64,000 bases of DNA, taken from positions 806,001 to 870,000 of the forward strand of contig CAVWNS010000002.1 of the NCBI GenBank assembly GCA_963756495.1. Direction: 5' to 3'. The first letter of the stretch is position 1; every line of letters begins with the position of its first letter. The DNA comes from DATFDN01 sp963756495 (lineage in GTDB: Bacteria > Pseudomonadota > Alphaproteobacteria > Acetobacterales > Acetobacteraceae). The notes beneath the pieces were generated by a model. The model searched no databases and was not told the origin of the DNA. It saw nothing but the letters and a program-made list of their open reading frames with translations. The position numbers and the translations under genes are program-made. Below, one piece after another: positions 43,546 to 52,915 of this stretch.

Positions 43546-44670
43546 TTGCGCACGCAAATCGCCGAGAGACTGGGCTGCGAGGTTCCCATCTTCGCCTTCT
43601 CGCATTGCCGCGATGTGGTGGTGGAGGTGACGAAGGCTGGCGGCTTCGGCGTGCTGGGGGCGGCGACATTCGCACCCGAGCAGCTCGAGACGGAGCTGCG
43701 CTGGATCGACGCCCATGTCGGCGACCGGCCATACGGCGTCGATGTCATCATCCCGACCCGCTACGACCGCGAGGCCGAGGCGATGTCGGGCGACCCGGCC
43801 TCGCTGATCCCCGAGGAGCACCGAGCCTTCATGGCCCGCTTGCTGGAAGCCGAGGGCGTTCCCGAACTGCCAGCGGACGAGCGCGCCCGCGTCCATAAGG
43901 ATATTGTCGAAGGTCGCGGCGCGATGACGCCGGAGGGCGCCCGGCACTTGGTGCAAGTGATTCTCCGCCATCCCCAGGTGAAGCTCCTGGTGAGCGCGCT
44001 CGGCGCACCGCCCGACGACATCGTGAGGGAGCTGCGCGGGCGCGACATCCTGCTGGGTGCGCTGTGCGGCAAGCCCGCCCATGCCGTCCGCCAGCTCAAG
44101 GCCGGCGTGCAGGTGATCGTCGCGCAGGGGACCGAAGCCGGCGGACACACGGGCGAGATTGCCACACTGGTGCTGGTGCCGCAGGTGGTCGACGTGTGTC
44201 CCGCCGACGTGCCGGTGCTCGCCGCCGGCGGCATCTCGCGCGGCAGCCAGATCGCCGCCGCGCTGGCGCTCGGCGCCCAGGGCGTCTGGTGCGGCACGAT
44301 CTGGCTCGGCACCCGTGAAAGCGAGCTGACCCCATTCGAGAAGCAAGTGCTATTCGATACGCGCACGGAAGACGCCGTGCGCCGCCGCGCCCGTACTGGC
44401 AAGCCGGTGCGGCTGACCAAGAGCCGGCTGTCGGAGGCCTGGGAGCAGCCGGGTGCCCCCGCCTTTCTGCTTCCCCCGCTGCAAGGAATCCTGTTCGGCG
44501 AGGCCCATGCGCGCGTGGTGCGGGCAGAGCGCGCCGACCTCTATTCCTTTCCCGCCGGCCAGGTAGTCGGCAACATGACCACCGAAACCTCGGTGCGCGA
44601 CCTGATGTATCAACTGCAATCGGAGTACATCGCCACCATGGAGCGCCTCGCGACGCTGGCCGCGTCATGA
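43546..44670 (+). CDS. Nitronate monooxygenase-type FMN oxidoreductase
   Basis: FMN TIM-barrel enzyme of 374 residues of the 2-nitropropane dioxygenase/enoyl-reductase-II group. A TTG start at 43546 with a CGGAGAG site fits best, because the family begins here (QIAERLGCEVPIFAFSHCRD). FMN-binding blocks are EVTKAGGFGVLGAA, LLVSALGAPPDDIV, GVQVIVAQGTEAGGHTGE and VPVLAAGGISRGSQIAAALALGAQGVWCGT. It overlaps the acyl-CoA dehydrogenase by 4 bp. It could oxidise nitronates or reduce an enoyl/enone intermediate. Confidence 0.88.
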   Translation: MRTQIAERLGCEVPIFAFSHCRDVVVEVTKAGGFGVLGAATFAPEQLETELRWIDAHVGDRPYGVDVIIPTRYDREAEAMSGDPASLIPEEHRAFMARLLEAEGVPELPADERARVHKDIVEGRGAMTPEGARHLVQVILRHPQVKLLVSALGAPPDDIVRELRGRDILLGALCGKPAHAVRQLKAGVQVIVAQGTEAGGHTGEIATLVLVPQVVDVCPADVPVLAAGGISRGSQIAAALALGAQGVWCGTIWLGTRESELTPFEKQVLFDTRTEDAVRRRARTGKPVRLTKSRLSEAWEQPGAPAFLLPPLQGILFGEAHARVVRAERADLYSFPAGQVVGNMTTETSVRDLMYQLQSEYIATMERLATLAAS

Positions 44671-45830
44671 TCCCCCGCACGCTATTCTCCGCCGAGCACG
44701 AGCTGTTCCGCGACCAGGTCCGCCGCTTCATCGGCGCCGAGATCACGCCTTACCATGCTGAATGGGAGAAGGCGGGCATCGTTCCGCGCTCCCTGTGGCG
44801 CAAGGCCGGCGAGGCCGGGCTGCTGTGCACCGGCGTGCCGGAGGCATACGGCGGCGCCGGCGGCGATTTCCTGTTCGGCGCCATCATGATCGAGGAGATG
44901 GCGCGCGCCGGCGCGACGGGGCCGACCTTCTACCTGCATTCCGACATCGTGGCACCCTACCTCGTCCATTACGGGACGGAGGCGCAGAAGCGCCGCTGGC
45001 TCCCCCCCATGGCCAGCGGAGGAGTGGTGGTGGCGCTGGGGATGTCCGAGCCATCGGGCGGCAGCGACGTCGCCGCGATGCGCACCACCGCGCGGCGCGA
45101 CGGCGCGGAGTACGTCATCAACGGCCAGAAGGTGTTCATCACCGCCGGGTTCAACGCGGACCTGCTGGTGCTGGCCTGCAAAACCGATCCCAAGGCCGGG
45201 GCGCGGGGCATGAGCCTGGTCCTGGTCGAGACCGACCGGCCTGGCTTCCAGCGCGGCCGCATGCTGGAGAAGATCGGCTGCAAGGCCCAAGACACCGCCG
45301 AGCTGTTCTTCGCCGATCTGCGCGTGCCCGTCTCCAACCTGCTCGGGCAGGAGGGGCGGGGATTTTACCAGTTAATGAAGGAACTGGCACAGGAGCGCTT
45401 GGTGCAGGCGATCCGCGCCATCGCCTCGTCGGAGGCTGCGCTGGAATGGACGGTCGAGTACGCCACGCAGCGCCAGATGTTCGGCCAGACGCTCGCGGAT
45501 TTTCAGAACACGCAGTTCAAGCTGGCGGAGATGAAGGCCGAGCTGACCATGCAGCGCGTGTTCGTGGACCGCTGCATCGAGCTGCATCTGCGCGGCGAGC
45601 TGGACGCGGTGGACGCGGCGATGGCCAAGCTGGTCAGCGCCGAGCTGCAGGGCAGGGTGATGGACCAGTGCCTGCAATTCTTTGGCGGCTGGGGCTACAT
45701 GTGGGAGTTCCCGATCGCGCGCGCCTTCGTTGACGCGCGCATGGCCCGCATCGGGGGTGGCAGCATCGAGGTGATGAAGCAGATCATCGCCCGCTCCATG
45801 CTGCCCGACAACGCCAAGCGGGCGCGCTGA
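44667..45830 (+). CDS. Acyl-CoA dehydrogenase
   Basis: FAD enzyme of 387 residues that introduces a double bond into an acyl-CoA and passes electrons to ETF. It has FRDQVRRFIGAEITPYHAEWEKAG, VPEAYGGAGGDFLFGAIMIEEMARAG, ALGMSEPSGGSDVAAMRTTA (FAD/substrate), GQKVFITAGFNADLLVLACKT and VEYATQRQMFGQTLADFQNTQFKLAEM. The helix with the catalytic Glu reads RIGGGSIEVMKQIIARSML. Coupled to both neighbours (4 bp overlap upstream, 1-bp gap to the CoA transferase). Confidence 0.95.
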   Translation: MIPRTLFSAEHELFRDQVRRFIGAEITPYHAEWEKAGIVPRSLWRKAGEAGLLCTGVPEAYGGAGGDFLFGAIMIEEMARAGATGPTFYLHSDIVAPYLVHYGTEAQKRRWLPPMASGGVVVALGMSEPSGGSDVAAMRTTARRDGAEYVINGQKVFITAGFNADLLVLACKTDPKAGARGMSLVLVETDRPGFQRGRMLEKIGCKAQDTAELFFADLRVPVSNLLGQEGRGFYQLMKELAQERLVQAIRAIASSEAALEWTVEYATQRQMFGQTLADFQNTQFKLAEMKAELTMQRVFVDRCIELHLRGELDAVDAAMAKLVSAELQGRVMDQCLQFFGGWGYMWEFPIARAFVDARMARIGGGSIEVMKQIIARSMLPDNAKRAR

Positions 45831-45831
45831 G

Positions 45832-47001
45832 ATGGGACCGCTCCACGGTATCACCGTGCTCGACGTGTCCTCGGTCATCCTGGGGCCGATGGCCGGACAG
45901 TATCTCGGCGACATGGGCGCCGACGTGATCAAGGTGGAGGGACCGGAGGGCGACATCACCCGCTCCATCGGTCCCCGCCGGTCCGAAGGCATGGGCGCGC
46001 TGTTTCTCGCCAACAATCGCAACAAGCGCAGCATCGTCCTCGACCTCAAGACGGAGGCCGGACGGGCGGCGCTGCACCGGCTGGCAGCGCGCAGCGACGT
46101 GCTGCTGCACTCGATCCGCACCAGCGCGGCGGCGCGGATCGGGTTGTCGGCGGAGGCGCTAGCCGCGATCAATCCGCGGCTGATCACCTGCCACGTGAAG
46201 GGCTTCCAGGACGACGGCCCGTATGCCGGCCGGCCGGCCTATGACGACATCATCCAGGCCCTGTGCGGCCTCGCCATGCTGCAAACGATTGTCGCCGGCG
46301 AGCCGCGCTACATGCCCTCGATCATCGCCGACAAGATCACCGGCGTTCACGCCGCCTACGCGATCGCGCTGGCGCTGTTTCATCGCGAGCGGACCGGGCA
46401 GGGACAGGCGGTCAGCGTGCCGATGATGGAGACCATGGTCGCGTTCACCATGCACGAGCATCTCGGCGGCGCGGTGTTCGAGCCGGTCGAGGGGCGGATG
46501 GGTTACGACCCGATCCGCCAGGCGATGCGCCGTCCCTATCGCACGCGCGACGGCTTCCTGTGTTTCCTGCCCTACACCGACGCGCATTGGCGCAGCTTCT
46601 TCGAACTGATCGACCGCCCCGACCTCGCCGCCGATCCCGGCTTCGCCACCAATCGCGGGCGTCAGGCCAATATCGGTCGGGTGTGGGACGAGCTGGCCCG
46701 GCTGGTGGGAAGCCGCACCAATGCGGAATGGCTGGCGGCGCTGGGCCGCACCGACATTCCTCATGCGGTGCTGAACGACCTAGAGGATCTGCTCGACGAC
46801 CCGCATCTGACCGCCACCGGCTTCTGGCGGATGCTGGAGCACCCGACCGAGGGCGCGCTGAGGCTGCCTGCGAACCCGATCGAGATGCCGGCCTCGCCGC
46901 CCGAAATCCGGCATCTGCCGCCGCGGCTCGGCGAGCACACGGCGGAGGTGCTGCGCGAGCACGGGTTCACCGACGCGGACATCGCGGCGCTGGCGCGCTG
47001 A
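45832..47001 (+). CDS. CoA transferase family III (CaiB/BaiF)
   Basis: Class III CoA transferase of 389 residues that moves CoA between carboxylic acids through an Asp-linked intermediate. It opens MGPLHGITVLDVSSVILGPMAGQYLGDMGADVIKVEGP; NNRNKRSIVLDLKTEAGRAALHRLAARSDVLLHSIR and NPRLITCHVKGFQDDGPYAGRPAYDDIIQALCGLAM contain the family catalytic aspartate region. It probably activates the pathway acid for the acyl-CoA dehydrogenase next to it. Confidence 0.94.
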   Translation: MGPLHGITVLDVSSVILGPMAGQYLGDMGADVIKVEGPEGDITRSIGPRRSEGMGALFLANNRNKRSIVLDLKTEAGRAALHRLAARSDVLLHSIRTSAAARIGLSAEALAAINPRLITCHVKGFQDDGPYAGRPAYDDIIQALCGLAMLQTIVAGEPRYMPSIIADKITGVHAAYAIALALFHRERTGQGQAVSVPMMETMVAFTMHEHLGGAVFEPVEGRMGYDPIRQAMRRPYRTRDGFLCFLPYTDAHWRSFFELIDRPDLAADPGFATNRGRQANIGRVWDELARLVGSRTNAEWLAALGRTDIPHAVLNDLEDLLDDPHLTATGFWRMLEHPTEGALRLPANPIEMPASPPEIRHLPPRLGEHTAEVLREHGFTDADIAALAR

Positions 47002-47017
47002 AACCGGGAGGACAAGC

Positions 47018-48244
47018 ATGTTGTCACGTCGCCGTCTGCTGGCCGCAACTGCTTCCCTCCCCGCCGTGGCGCTCGCGGGGGGCGCACGGGCGCAGTCGCA
47101 GCCCCCGGTGATCAAGATCGGCGCGTTGCAGGACGCCTCCGGCCCCTACAGCTATCTCGGCGGCACGGGCTCGATTGCCTGTGCCCGGCAGGCAATCGAG
47201 GAGATGACCGGCGCCCATGGCCTGAAGGTCGAGCTGCTGACCGCCGACCACCACAACAAGCCGGACATCGGCGCCTCCATCGTGCGCGAGTGGCTCGACA
47301 ATGGCGTGGACGCGCTGCTCGAGTTCAACAACTCCGCCATCGCGCTCGCGGTCAACACGCTGGTGCGCGATCGTGACAAGGTCATGCTCGCCAACAACGT
47401 CGGCTCCGCCCTGCTCAGCGGCAAGGAGTGCACGCCCAACATGACGCATTGGGTGTTCGACACGGCGGAGCTGGCGCGTGTCATGGGTACCGCCTTGACC
47501 GACCAGGGCGGCGATAGCTGGTACTTCATCCGCGCCGACTATGTGTTCGGAAAGAACCTGGAGGACGACACCGCGGCAATCGTGAAGGCAAAGGGGGGCA
47601 AGGTGCTGGGCGACACGGCGATGCCGCTCGGCACGTCCGACTACGCCTCGGCGCTGCTGTCCGCGCAGAGCAGCGGCGCCAAGGTGGTCGCGTTCGCGCT
47701 CGCCGGACACGACCTGCTGAGCGCTCTGAAGCAGGCGGCGGAGATGGGCGTCGGCCGCGGCAACCAGCGGCTTGGGGCGCTCATCATGTACATTCAGGAT
47801 GTGCACGCGCTCGGGCTGCCGGCGGCCCAGGGCTTGGAGCTGACGGAATCGTTCTACTGGGATCTGAATGGCCGCACCCGCGCCTTCGCGAAGCGCATCA
47901 TGCCCCGGACCAACGGGGTGCCGCCGAACATGGGACAGGCCGGCGCCTATTCGGCGGTGCGGCACTATCTGAAGGCCGTCGCCTCGCTCGGTCCGGCGCA
48001 GGCGAAGGCGTCCGGGCGCGCGACGGTCGCGCGCATGAAGGAGCTGCCGATCGAGGACGACGTGCTCACCAACGCGCATATCCGCCCGGACGGGCGGGTG
48101 GTGAGTGACGTCTATCTGTTCCAGGTCAAGACGCCGGCCGAGAGCAAGAGCGAATGGGACCTCTACAATCTGCGTGCCACGCTCGGCCCGGACCAGGCGT
48201 GGCGGCCGATGTCCGAGGGCGGATGCCCATTGGTACGCACGTAA
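47018..48244 (+). CDS. Branched-chain-type solute-binding protein (Peripla_BP_6), orphan 3
   Basis: Periplasmic binding protein of 408 residues. Leader SRRRLLAATASLPAVALAGGARAQS is Tat-like; the mature part starts VIKIGALQDASGPYSYLGGTG and has LLTADHHNKPDIGASIVREWLDNG, GGDSWYFIRADYVFGKNLEDD, GTSDYASALLSAQSSGAKVVAFALAGHD, ESFYWDLNGRTRAFAKR and the end PMSEGGCPLVRT. Closely related to orphan 1 and to the fragment at 29820. It lies 16 bp after the CoA transferase and 18 bp before the cupin, in one long operon without a transporter. Confidence 0.93.
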   Translation: MLSRRRLLAATASLPAVALAGGARAQSQPPVIKIGALQDASGPYSYLGGTGSIACARQAIEEMTGAHGLKVELLTADHHNKPDIGASIVREWLDNGVDALLEFNNSAIALAVNTLVRDRDKVMLANNVGSALLSGKECTPNMTHWVFDTAELARVMGTALTDQGGDSWYFIRADYVFGKNLEDDTAAIVKAKGGKVLGDTAMPLGTSDYASALLSAQSSGAKVVAFALAGHDLLSALKQAAEMGVGRGNQRLGALIMYIQDVHALGLPAAQGLELTESFYWDLNGRTRAFAKRIMPRTNGVPPNMGQAGAYSAVRHYLKAVASLGPAQAKASGRATVARMKELPIEDDVLTNAHIRPDGRVVSDVYLFQVKTPAESKSEWDLYNLRATLGPDQAWRPMSEGGCPLVRT

Positions 48245-48262
48245 CAACACGGAGGCCGGCAC

Positions 48263-48751
48263 ATGATCCAGATTTCCCCCTCGCCGTGGGCGATCCCGGA
48301 GATGTTCGACGCGGATGCGCTCAAGCACGACGAGACGTGGATTCCCGTCGGCACGATCGGCCATGCGCGACCGCTGCTGTTCGACCTCACCCACGGCTCA
48401 TGGATCAGCATTCTGCGGGCGCGCGGTGCGGGCACGATCCAGCGTCATCGCCACGCTGCGCCGGTGACGGCGTGGACGCTGGACGGGTCGTGGGGATACC
48501 GCGAACATGACTGGGTGGCCCGCGCCGGCAGCTTCGTTTACGAGCCGGCCGGTCATATTCACACGCTCTACATCCATCCCGAGCAGGGACACATGACGGC
48601 GGTGTTCCACGTGTTCGGGCCGCTGGTCTATGTCGATGCCGAGGGCGTCGCCGACGGCTACGAGGACGCCTTCATCCGCGTCGAGAACTACGCCAGGCGC
48701 TGCCGCAGCGTCGGGCTAGGCGAGCACTGGGTCCGCTCGCTGATCCGCTGA
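48263..48751 (+). CDS. Cupin, 2,4'-dihydroxyacetophenone dioxygenase-like
   Basis: Single-domain cupin of 162 residues. GTIQRHRHAAPVTAWTLDGSWGYREHDWVARAGSFVYEPAGHIHTLYI contains the metal histidines (HRH, then later H-x-H). The layout and the opening ISILRARGAGT match 2,4'-dihydroxyacetophenone dioxygenase, which cleaves a C-C bond next to a ketone. Catalysis on the pathway ketone is plausible, unproven. Confidence 0.82.
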   Translation: MIQISPSPWAIPEMFDADALKHDETWIPVGTIGHARPLLFDLTHGSWISILRARGAGTIQRHRHAAPVTAWTLDGSWGYREHDWVARAGSFVYEPAGHIHTLYIHPEQGHMTAVFHVFGPLVYVDAEGVADGYEDAFIRVENYARRCRSVGLGEHWVRSLIR

Positions 48752-48765
48752 CAAGGAGCCCAGCC

Positions 48766-50073
48766 GTGGCCGCACAGATGCATCTGATGCAGATGCTGAT
48801 CCACAGCGCCAGCACGCACACGCTGCTGAGCTGGGCCGATCCCGCCGATCACCAGCTCGATGGCCTGAGCAGCTTCGCCTATTGGCAGGACATGGCGCGC
48901 ACGCTGGAGCGCGGCTGCTTCGATGCCGTGTTCTTCGCCGACAGCCCGGCGACGCACGCGGTCTACAAGGGCAGCCCGACGCCATCGGTGCAATACGGCG
49001 TTTCCTGGCCCAACCACGACCCGATGCCGCTGGTGGCGGTCATGGCGGCGGCGACCGAGCGGCTGGGCTTCGGTGTCACCCTGTCCACGACCGGCACCAC
49101 GCCCTATCTGGCGACGCGGCGGATGAGCACGCTCGACTATCTGAGCCGGGGTCGGGTGGCCTGGAACATCGTCACCGGCTTCAGCAAGGCCGAGCACGAC
49201 GCGAATGGCAATGTCGGCGGCCTGAGACACGACGAGCGATATGACTACGCCGACGAGTTCATGGAGGTCTGCTACCGCCTGTGGGACAGCGTGCCGCGCG
49301 ACGCCATCGAGATGGAGAAGGCGAGGCCGCGCTTCGCGGACCCGTCGCGCATCAAGCCGGTGGACTTCGAGGGCCGGTACCTCCGCTGCAAGGCGGTCGG
49401 TCCCGTGCTGCCCGGACCCGGCGGCCGACCGCTGCTGATCCAGGCCGGATCGTCCGGCCGGGGAATGCAATTCGCGGTGCGGCACGCCGACATCATCTTC
49501 GGCATCCAGGCGCATGTCGCCGGCATGAAGAAGGCGACCGCCGCCCTGAACGAAGCGGCGCGCCACGCGGGGGTCGGCGATCCCACGGTGCTCTACGGCC
49601 TGCAACCAATCCTCGGTGGCACCGAGACGGAAGCACAGCGCCGGACCGAGGAGTTGATCCAGCGCATTCCGCTTGAGGCTATCCTGGCGCGGCTTTCGGG
49701 GGTGCTCGGCCATGATCTCAGCCAGTTCGATCCCGACGACGCGCTGACTGACATGGATACCCAGGCGTCGCGCGGCCTGATGGCGGCAACCGCCAGCAGT
49801 GCGGACGGAAAAGCCATCACCCTGCGCGAGGCGGCCTCGCGATGGGCGCTGTCGGTCGCCATCCCGCAGTTGATCGGCACCCCCGAACAGGTGGCGGAGC
49901 AGATCGAATCAATCTGGCGGGAAACGGGGTGCGCGGGATTCAACCTCAGCCCGACCACCAACCCGGACAGCGTGACCGACTTCGTGGAACAGGTGGTGCC
50001 GCTGTTGCAGGCACGGGGGATTTTCCGGCGGGAATACAGGGGGCGCACGCTGCGGGACCATCTCGCGGAGTAG
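48766..50073 (+). CDS. NtaA/DmoA-family FMN-dependent monooxygenase
   Basis: Luciferase-like monooxygenase of 435 residues from the nitrilotriacetate/dimethylsulfide/EDTA monooxygenase group, which uses reduced FMN made by a partner reductase. It has a GTG start at 48766. Blocks: FAYWQDMARTLERGCFDAVFFADSPATH, PMPLVAVMAAATERLGFGVTLSTTGTTPYLATRRMSTLDYLSRGRVAWNIVTG, EFMEVCYRLWDS and PLLIQAGSSGRGMQFAVRHADIIFG. The HpaC-type reductase at 40377 is a natural partner. Confidence 0.92.
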   Translation: MAAQMHLMQMLIHSASTHTLLSWADPADHQLDGLSSFAYWQDMARTLERGCFDAVFFADSPATHAVYKGSPTPSVQYGVSWPNHDPMPLVAVMAAATERLGFGVTLSTTGTTPYLATRRMSTLDYLSRGRVAWNIVTGFSKAEHDANGNVGGLRHDERYDYADEFMEVCYRLWDSVPRDAIEMEKARPRFADPSRIKPVDFEGRYLRCKAVGPVLPGPGGRPLLIQAGSSGRGMQFAVRHADIIFGIQAHVAGMKKATAALNEAARHAGVGDPTVLYGLQPILGGTETEAQRRTEELIQRIPLEAILARLSGVLGHDLSQFDPDDALTDMDTQASRGLMAATASSADGKAITLREAASRWALSVAIPQLIGTPEQVAEQIESIWRETGCAGFNLSPTTNPDSVTDFVEQVVPLLQARGIFRREYRGRTLRDHLAE

Positions 50074-50249
50074 GCCAGGCAGGCTGTTGAACCAAAGGCT
50101 TTGCGCGGCTAGACTGACTGTCCCTCCGAAATCTTGCCGAGCATCGCGGGCGCATTCTCAAGACTATGAACGACGGCGACCTGGTCGAGTCCGACAGCCT
50201 TCGATGCCATGCATTGCGCCTGGCGGGATTGCCGGAATAGAGAGGAAAA

Positions 50250-51194
50250 ATGACCGCCGTGATCCGACCATTGACCGGAGCTGATCTGCCGGAATCGCGG
50301 CGCATCTTCTGCACTGCTTTCGGAACGTTCCTGGGCGCGCCGAAGCCGGAGAATTTCTGGGCCGATCGCGACTATGTTCATGGCCGGTTCGGGGCCGAGC
50401 ATGTCGCGAGCTTCGCCGCGGAGCTGGACGGCGAACTCGTCGGCTTCAATCAGGTGACGCGCTGGGGCAGCGTCGGCTTTTTCGGACCGCTCGCGATGCG
50501 CCCGGACCGGCAGGGCCGGGGCATCAGCAAGGGCCTTGTCGAAGCGGTCAGCAACCAATTCGAGGATTGGGGCGTCCGCCACGCGGGGTTGTGCACGTTC
50601 CCGCAGAGTCCGCTGCACATCGCGCTCTATGGCAAATTCGGATTCCGCCCGCGGTTTCTGACCCCGATCATGGCGGCGCCGGCGTGGCCCGCCGGCGATG
50701 CGGGTTCCTGGTCGCGCTATTCCGAGCTACCGGAAAGCGATCGGCGTGCCGTCGAGGCCGCCTGCCGCGAGCTGACCGACATGCTCTATGAGGGCCTCGA
50801 TCTCGGCGCCGAGATTCGCACCGTCGCCGCGCGCGGCCTCGGCGACACGCTGCTGTTGTGGGAGGGCACGAGCCGGCTTGCCGGGTTTGCGGTGTGCCAT
50901 TGGGGGCCGGAGAGCGAGGCCGGCGAGGGCTGCTGCTTCGTCAAATTCGGCGCGGTGCGGCCGGGAGCCGGGGACGCGACGCACTTCACCGCGCTCGTCG
51001 ATGCCTGCCGCGCGCTCGCCGCCGCAGTCGGTATGCCGAATGTCCTGGCCGGCGTCAATGTCGCGCGCGAGGAGGCCTATTTGCAAATGGTGGCGCACGG
51101 CTTCCGCACCGAGATCCAGGTCGTCACCATGCACCGGCCGAACGAGGCGGCCTACAGCCGGCCCGGCCTCTACGTCCTCGACGACTGGCGATAG
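50250..51194 (+). CDS. GNAT-family N-acetyltransferase
   Basis: Protein of 314 residues with an N-terminal GNAT domain: GPLAMRPDRQGRGISKGLVEAVSNQFEDWGVRHAGLCTF contains the acetyl-CoA loop (RPDRQGRG) and is followed by YGKFGFRPRFLTPIM. A second domain (RPGAGDATHFTALVDACRALA, GFRTEIQVVTMHRPN) suggests a tandem GNAT-like layout. Acceptor unknown. It follows 176 bp of non-coding sequence. Confidence 0.85.
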   Translation: MTAVIRPLTGADLPESRRIFCTAFGTFLGAPKPENFWADRDYVHGRFGAEHVASFAAELDGELVGFNQVTRWGSVGFFGPLAMRPDRQGRGISKGLVEAVSNQFEDWGVRHAGLCTFPQSPLHIALYGKFGFRPRFLTPIMAAPAWPAGDAGSWSRYSELPESDRRAVEAACRELTDMLYEGLDLGAEIRTVAARGLGDTLLLWEGTSRLAGFAVCHWGPESEAGEGCCFVKFGAVRPGAGDATHFTALVDACRALAAAVGMPNVLAGVNVAREEAYLQMVAHGFRTEIQVVTMHRPNEAAYSRPGLYVLDDWR

Positions 51195-51345
51195 CTGCCA
51201 TTGCATGGATGTCAGAAGCGTGCGTTGCGCCGGCTGGCGTGCCTGACGGCGGTCGTTGCCGACGACCAGCCGCCATGCGCCCAGGCGAGTTGCGGTCAAA
51301 CTCCGACCGGGACGAGGCAAATGTCCGTTGAGCAGCCAGGTCGGA

Positions 51346-51759
51346 CTACGCGGCCATGAACACCGGCAGGGGTACACCCCCCTCGTTGCGCTCGAAGCGA
51401 ACCCGCACCTTCATCCCGATCCGGGGGCGATCCTGGAATGCTGGGTCCAGGCGCCCCATCGCGCGCGGCCCCTCCTCCAGATCCACGATCAGCAGCGTGT
51501 ACGGCAGTTCACCCTTGAACGCGGGATGGAACGCGTGATGCGCGATGGTCCAGCTATGCACGCTGCCGCGCCCGCTCGCCTCCACCCATTCCACGCCGAG
51601 CGAATAGCAGCGGTCACAGACCACGCGCGGGTAATGGCGGAACTCGCCGCATGAGGTGCAGCGTTGCAGGCGCAATCTTCCCTCCGCTGCGCCGTCCCAG
51701 TAGGGCTGGGATTCCGGGGTCGGGTGCGGGGTCGGCTTGCTCTCCATGCTCGTGCTCAT
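51346..51759 (-). CDS. Zn-ribbon OB-fold protein (DUF35)
   Basis: Protein of 137 residues. It has a rubredoxin-like zinc ribbon with CTSCGEFRHYPRVVCDRC (four cysteines, about residues 34-51) and an OB fold (SWTIAHHAFHPAFKGELPYTLLIVDLEEGPRAMG). Such proteins bind thiolase-like enzymes, as in steroid and aromatic degradation. It is encoded 4 bp downstream of the thiolase-like protein at 51764 and is its likely partner. Confidence 0.92.
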   Translation of the reverse strand: MSTSMESKPTPHPTPESQPYWDGAAEGRLRLQRCTSCGEFRHYPRVVCDRCYSLGVEWVEASGRGSVHSWTIAHHAFHPAFKGELPYTLLIVDLEEGPRAMGRLDPAFQDRPRIGMKVRVRFERNEGGVPLPVFMAA

Positions 51760-51763
51760 CGCT

Positions 51764-52915
51764 TCAATCCCGTCCCATGATGGCCAGGGCGCCGTCGCCC
51801 ATGTCACCGTAGCCGGTGACGAGGCCGATCTCGGCGTCCCGCACCTGCGCGCGCCCGCCCTGACCCCGGAGCTGGCGCACCAGCTCGACGATGTGATTCA
51901 TCCCAAGCATGTGCCCCTGCGACAGCAGCCCGCCATGCGTGTTGGTCGGCAGCGGACCGCCCAGCCGCAGCCTTCCGCCCTCGACGAAGGCCCCGCCCTC
52001 GCCCTTCTTGCAGAACCCCATGTCCTCAAGTTGGCAGAGCACGATGTAGGTGAAACAGTCGTAGATCTCGGCCACGTCGATATCGTCGTGGCCCACGCCC
52101 GCCATCTGGAAGACGCGCGGCGCCGCCTTGGCGACGCCGAGCCGCGTCATGTCCGCCCGCTGAGTGATGGAACTGGGCGAATCCGGATGGCCCTCGGCGA
52201 TCCCGCGAACACGGACGACGGGTTGGCGCATGTCGCGCGCGCGGTCCGCCGCGCTGACGACCAAGGCGGCGCCGCCGTCGCTCTCCAGGCTGCAATCGAG
52301 CAGCCGGAACGGGTCGGCGATCATGCGCGAATTCTGGTGGTCCTCCAGCGTGATCGGCTTCTTCATCACCGCGTTGTCGTTGAGAGCCGCGTGCGCGCGC
52401 ATGGTCACCGCGATCTCGCCGAACTGGCGGCTGGTGGTGCCGTACAGCTCCATGTGGCGCCGCGCCATCGGCGCGTAGAGCTGCGCCGGCGCGATGGCCC
52501 CTTGGGGCAGCTCGAACTCGGTCACCAGATGGAACTGCGGCATCTGGTGGATGCGCGCGCCGGCCCGCGCGCCGGATGAGACGTTGCGCCCCGCCGGGAT
52601 CAGGACATGGTTGCAGATGCCGGCCGAGATGGCGGCGATGGCGCATTGGACCGAGGCGAGCCCGCTGGCGCCGCCCATGGGAACGACCGCCGAGAATCGC
52701 AGGTCGGGGATGCCGAAACTGGTGACAAACGCCTCGGCCGGCGCACCGGTGATCCCGATCTGGATGATGCCGTCGATCTCCTTGGGATCAAGGCCGGCAT
52801 CGCGGATCGCGGCGAGCGAGGCCTCGATCTGCAACGCGAAGGCGCTGTGCGGGGAGGTCCGCTCGTAGGTGGTCTCCCCGATACCGGTGATCGCGCATGT
52901 GCCGCTGAGCGACAT
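51764..52915 (-). CDS. Thiolase-like protein lacking the nucleophilic cysteine
   Basis: Protein of 383 residues with a thiolase fold: TCAITGIGETTYERTSPHSAFALQIEASLAAIRDAGLDPKEIDGII. The position of the acylated cysteine (NACASG in true thiolases) reads PMGGASGLAS, with no cysteine. EIYDCFTYIVLCQLEDMGF and the histidine loop GGLLSQGHMLGMNHIVELV remain. This pattern, with a DUF35 partner next door, recalls thiolase-like retro-aldolases such as Ltp2 rather than ordinary thiolases. It is divergent from the CoA ligase. Confidence 0.9.
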   Translation of the reverse strand: MSLSGTCAITGIGETTYERTSPHSAFALQIEASLAAIRDAGLDPKEIDGIIQIGITGAPAEAFVTSFGIPDLRFSAVVPMGGASGLASVQCAIAAISAGICNHVLIPAGRNVSSGARAGARIHQMPQFHLVTEFELPQGAIAPAQLYAPMARRHMELYGTTSRQFGEIAVTMRAHAALNDNAVMKKPITLEDHQNSRMIADPFRLLDCSLESDGGAALVVSAADRARDMRQPVVRVRGIAEGHPDSPSSITQRADMTRLGVAKAAPRVFQMAGVGHDDIDVAEIYDCFTYIVLCQLEDMGFCKKGEGGAFVEGGRLRLGGPLPTNTHGGLLSQGHMLGMNHIVELVRQLRGQGGRAQVRDAEIGLVTGYGDMGDGALAIMGRD

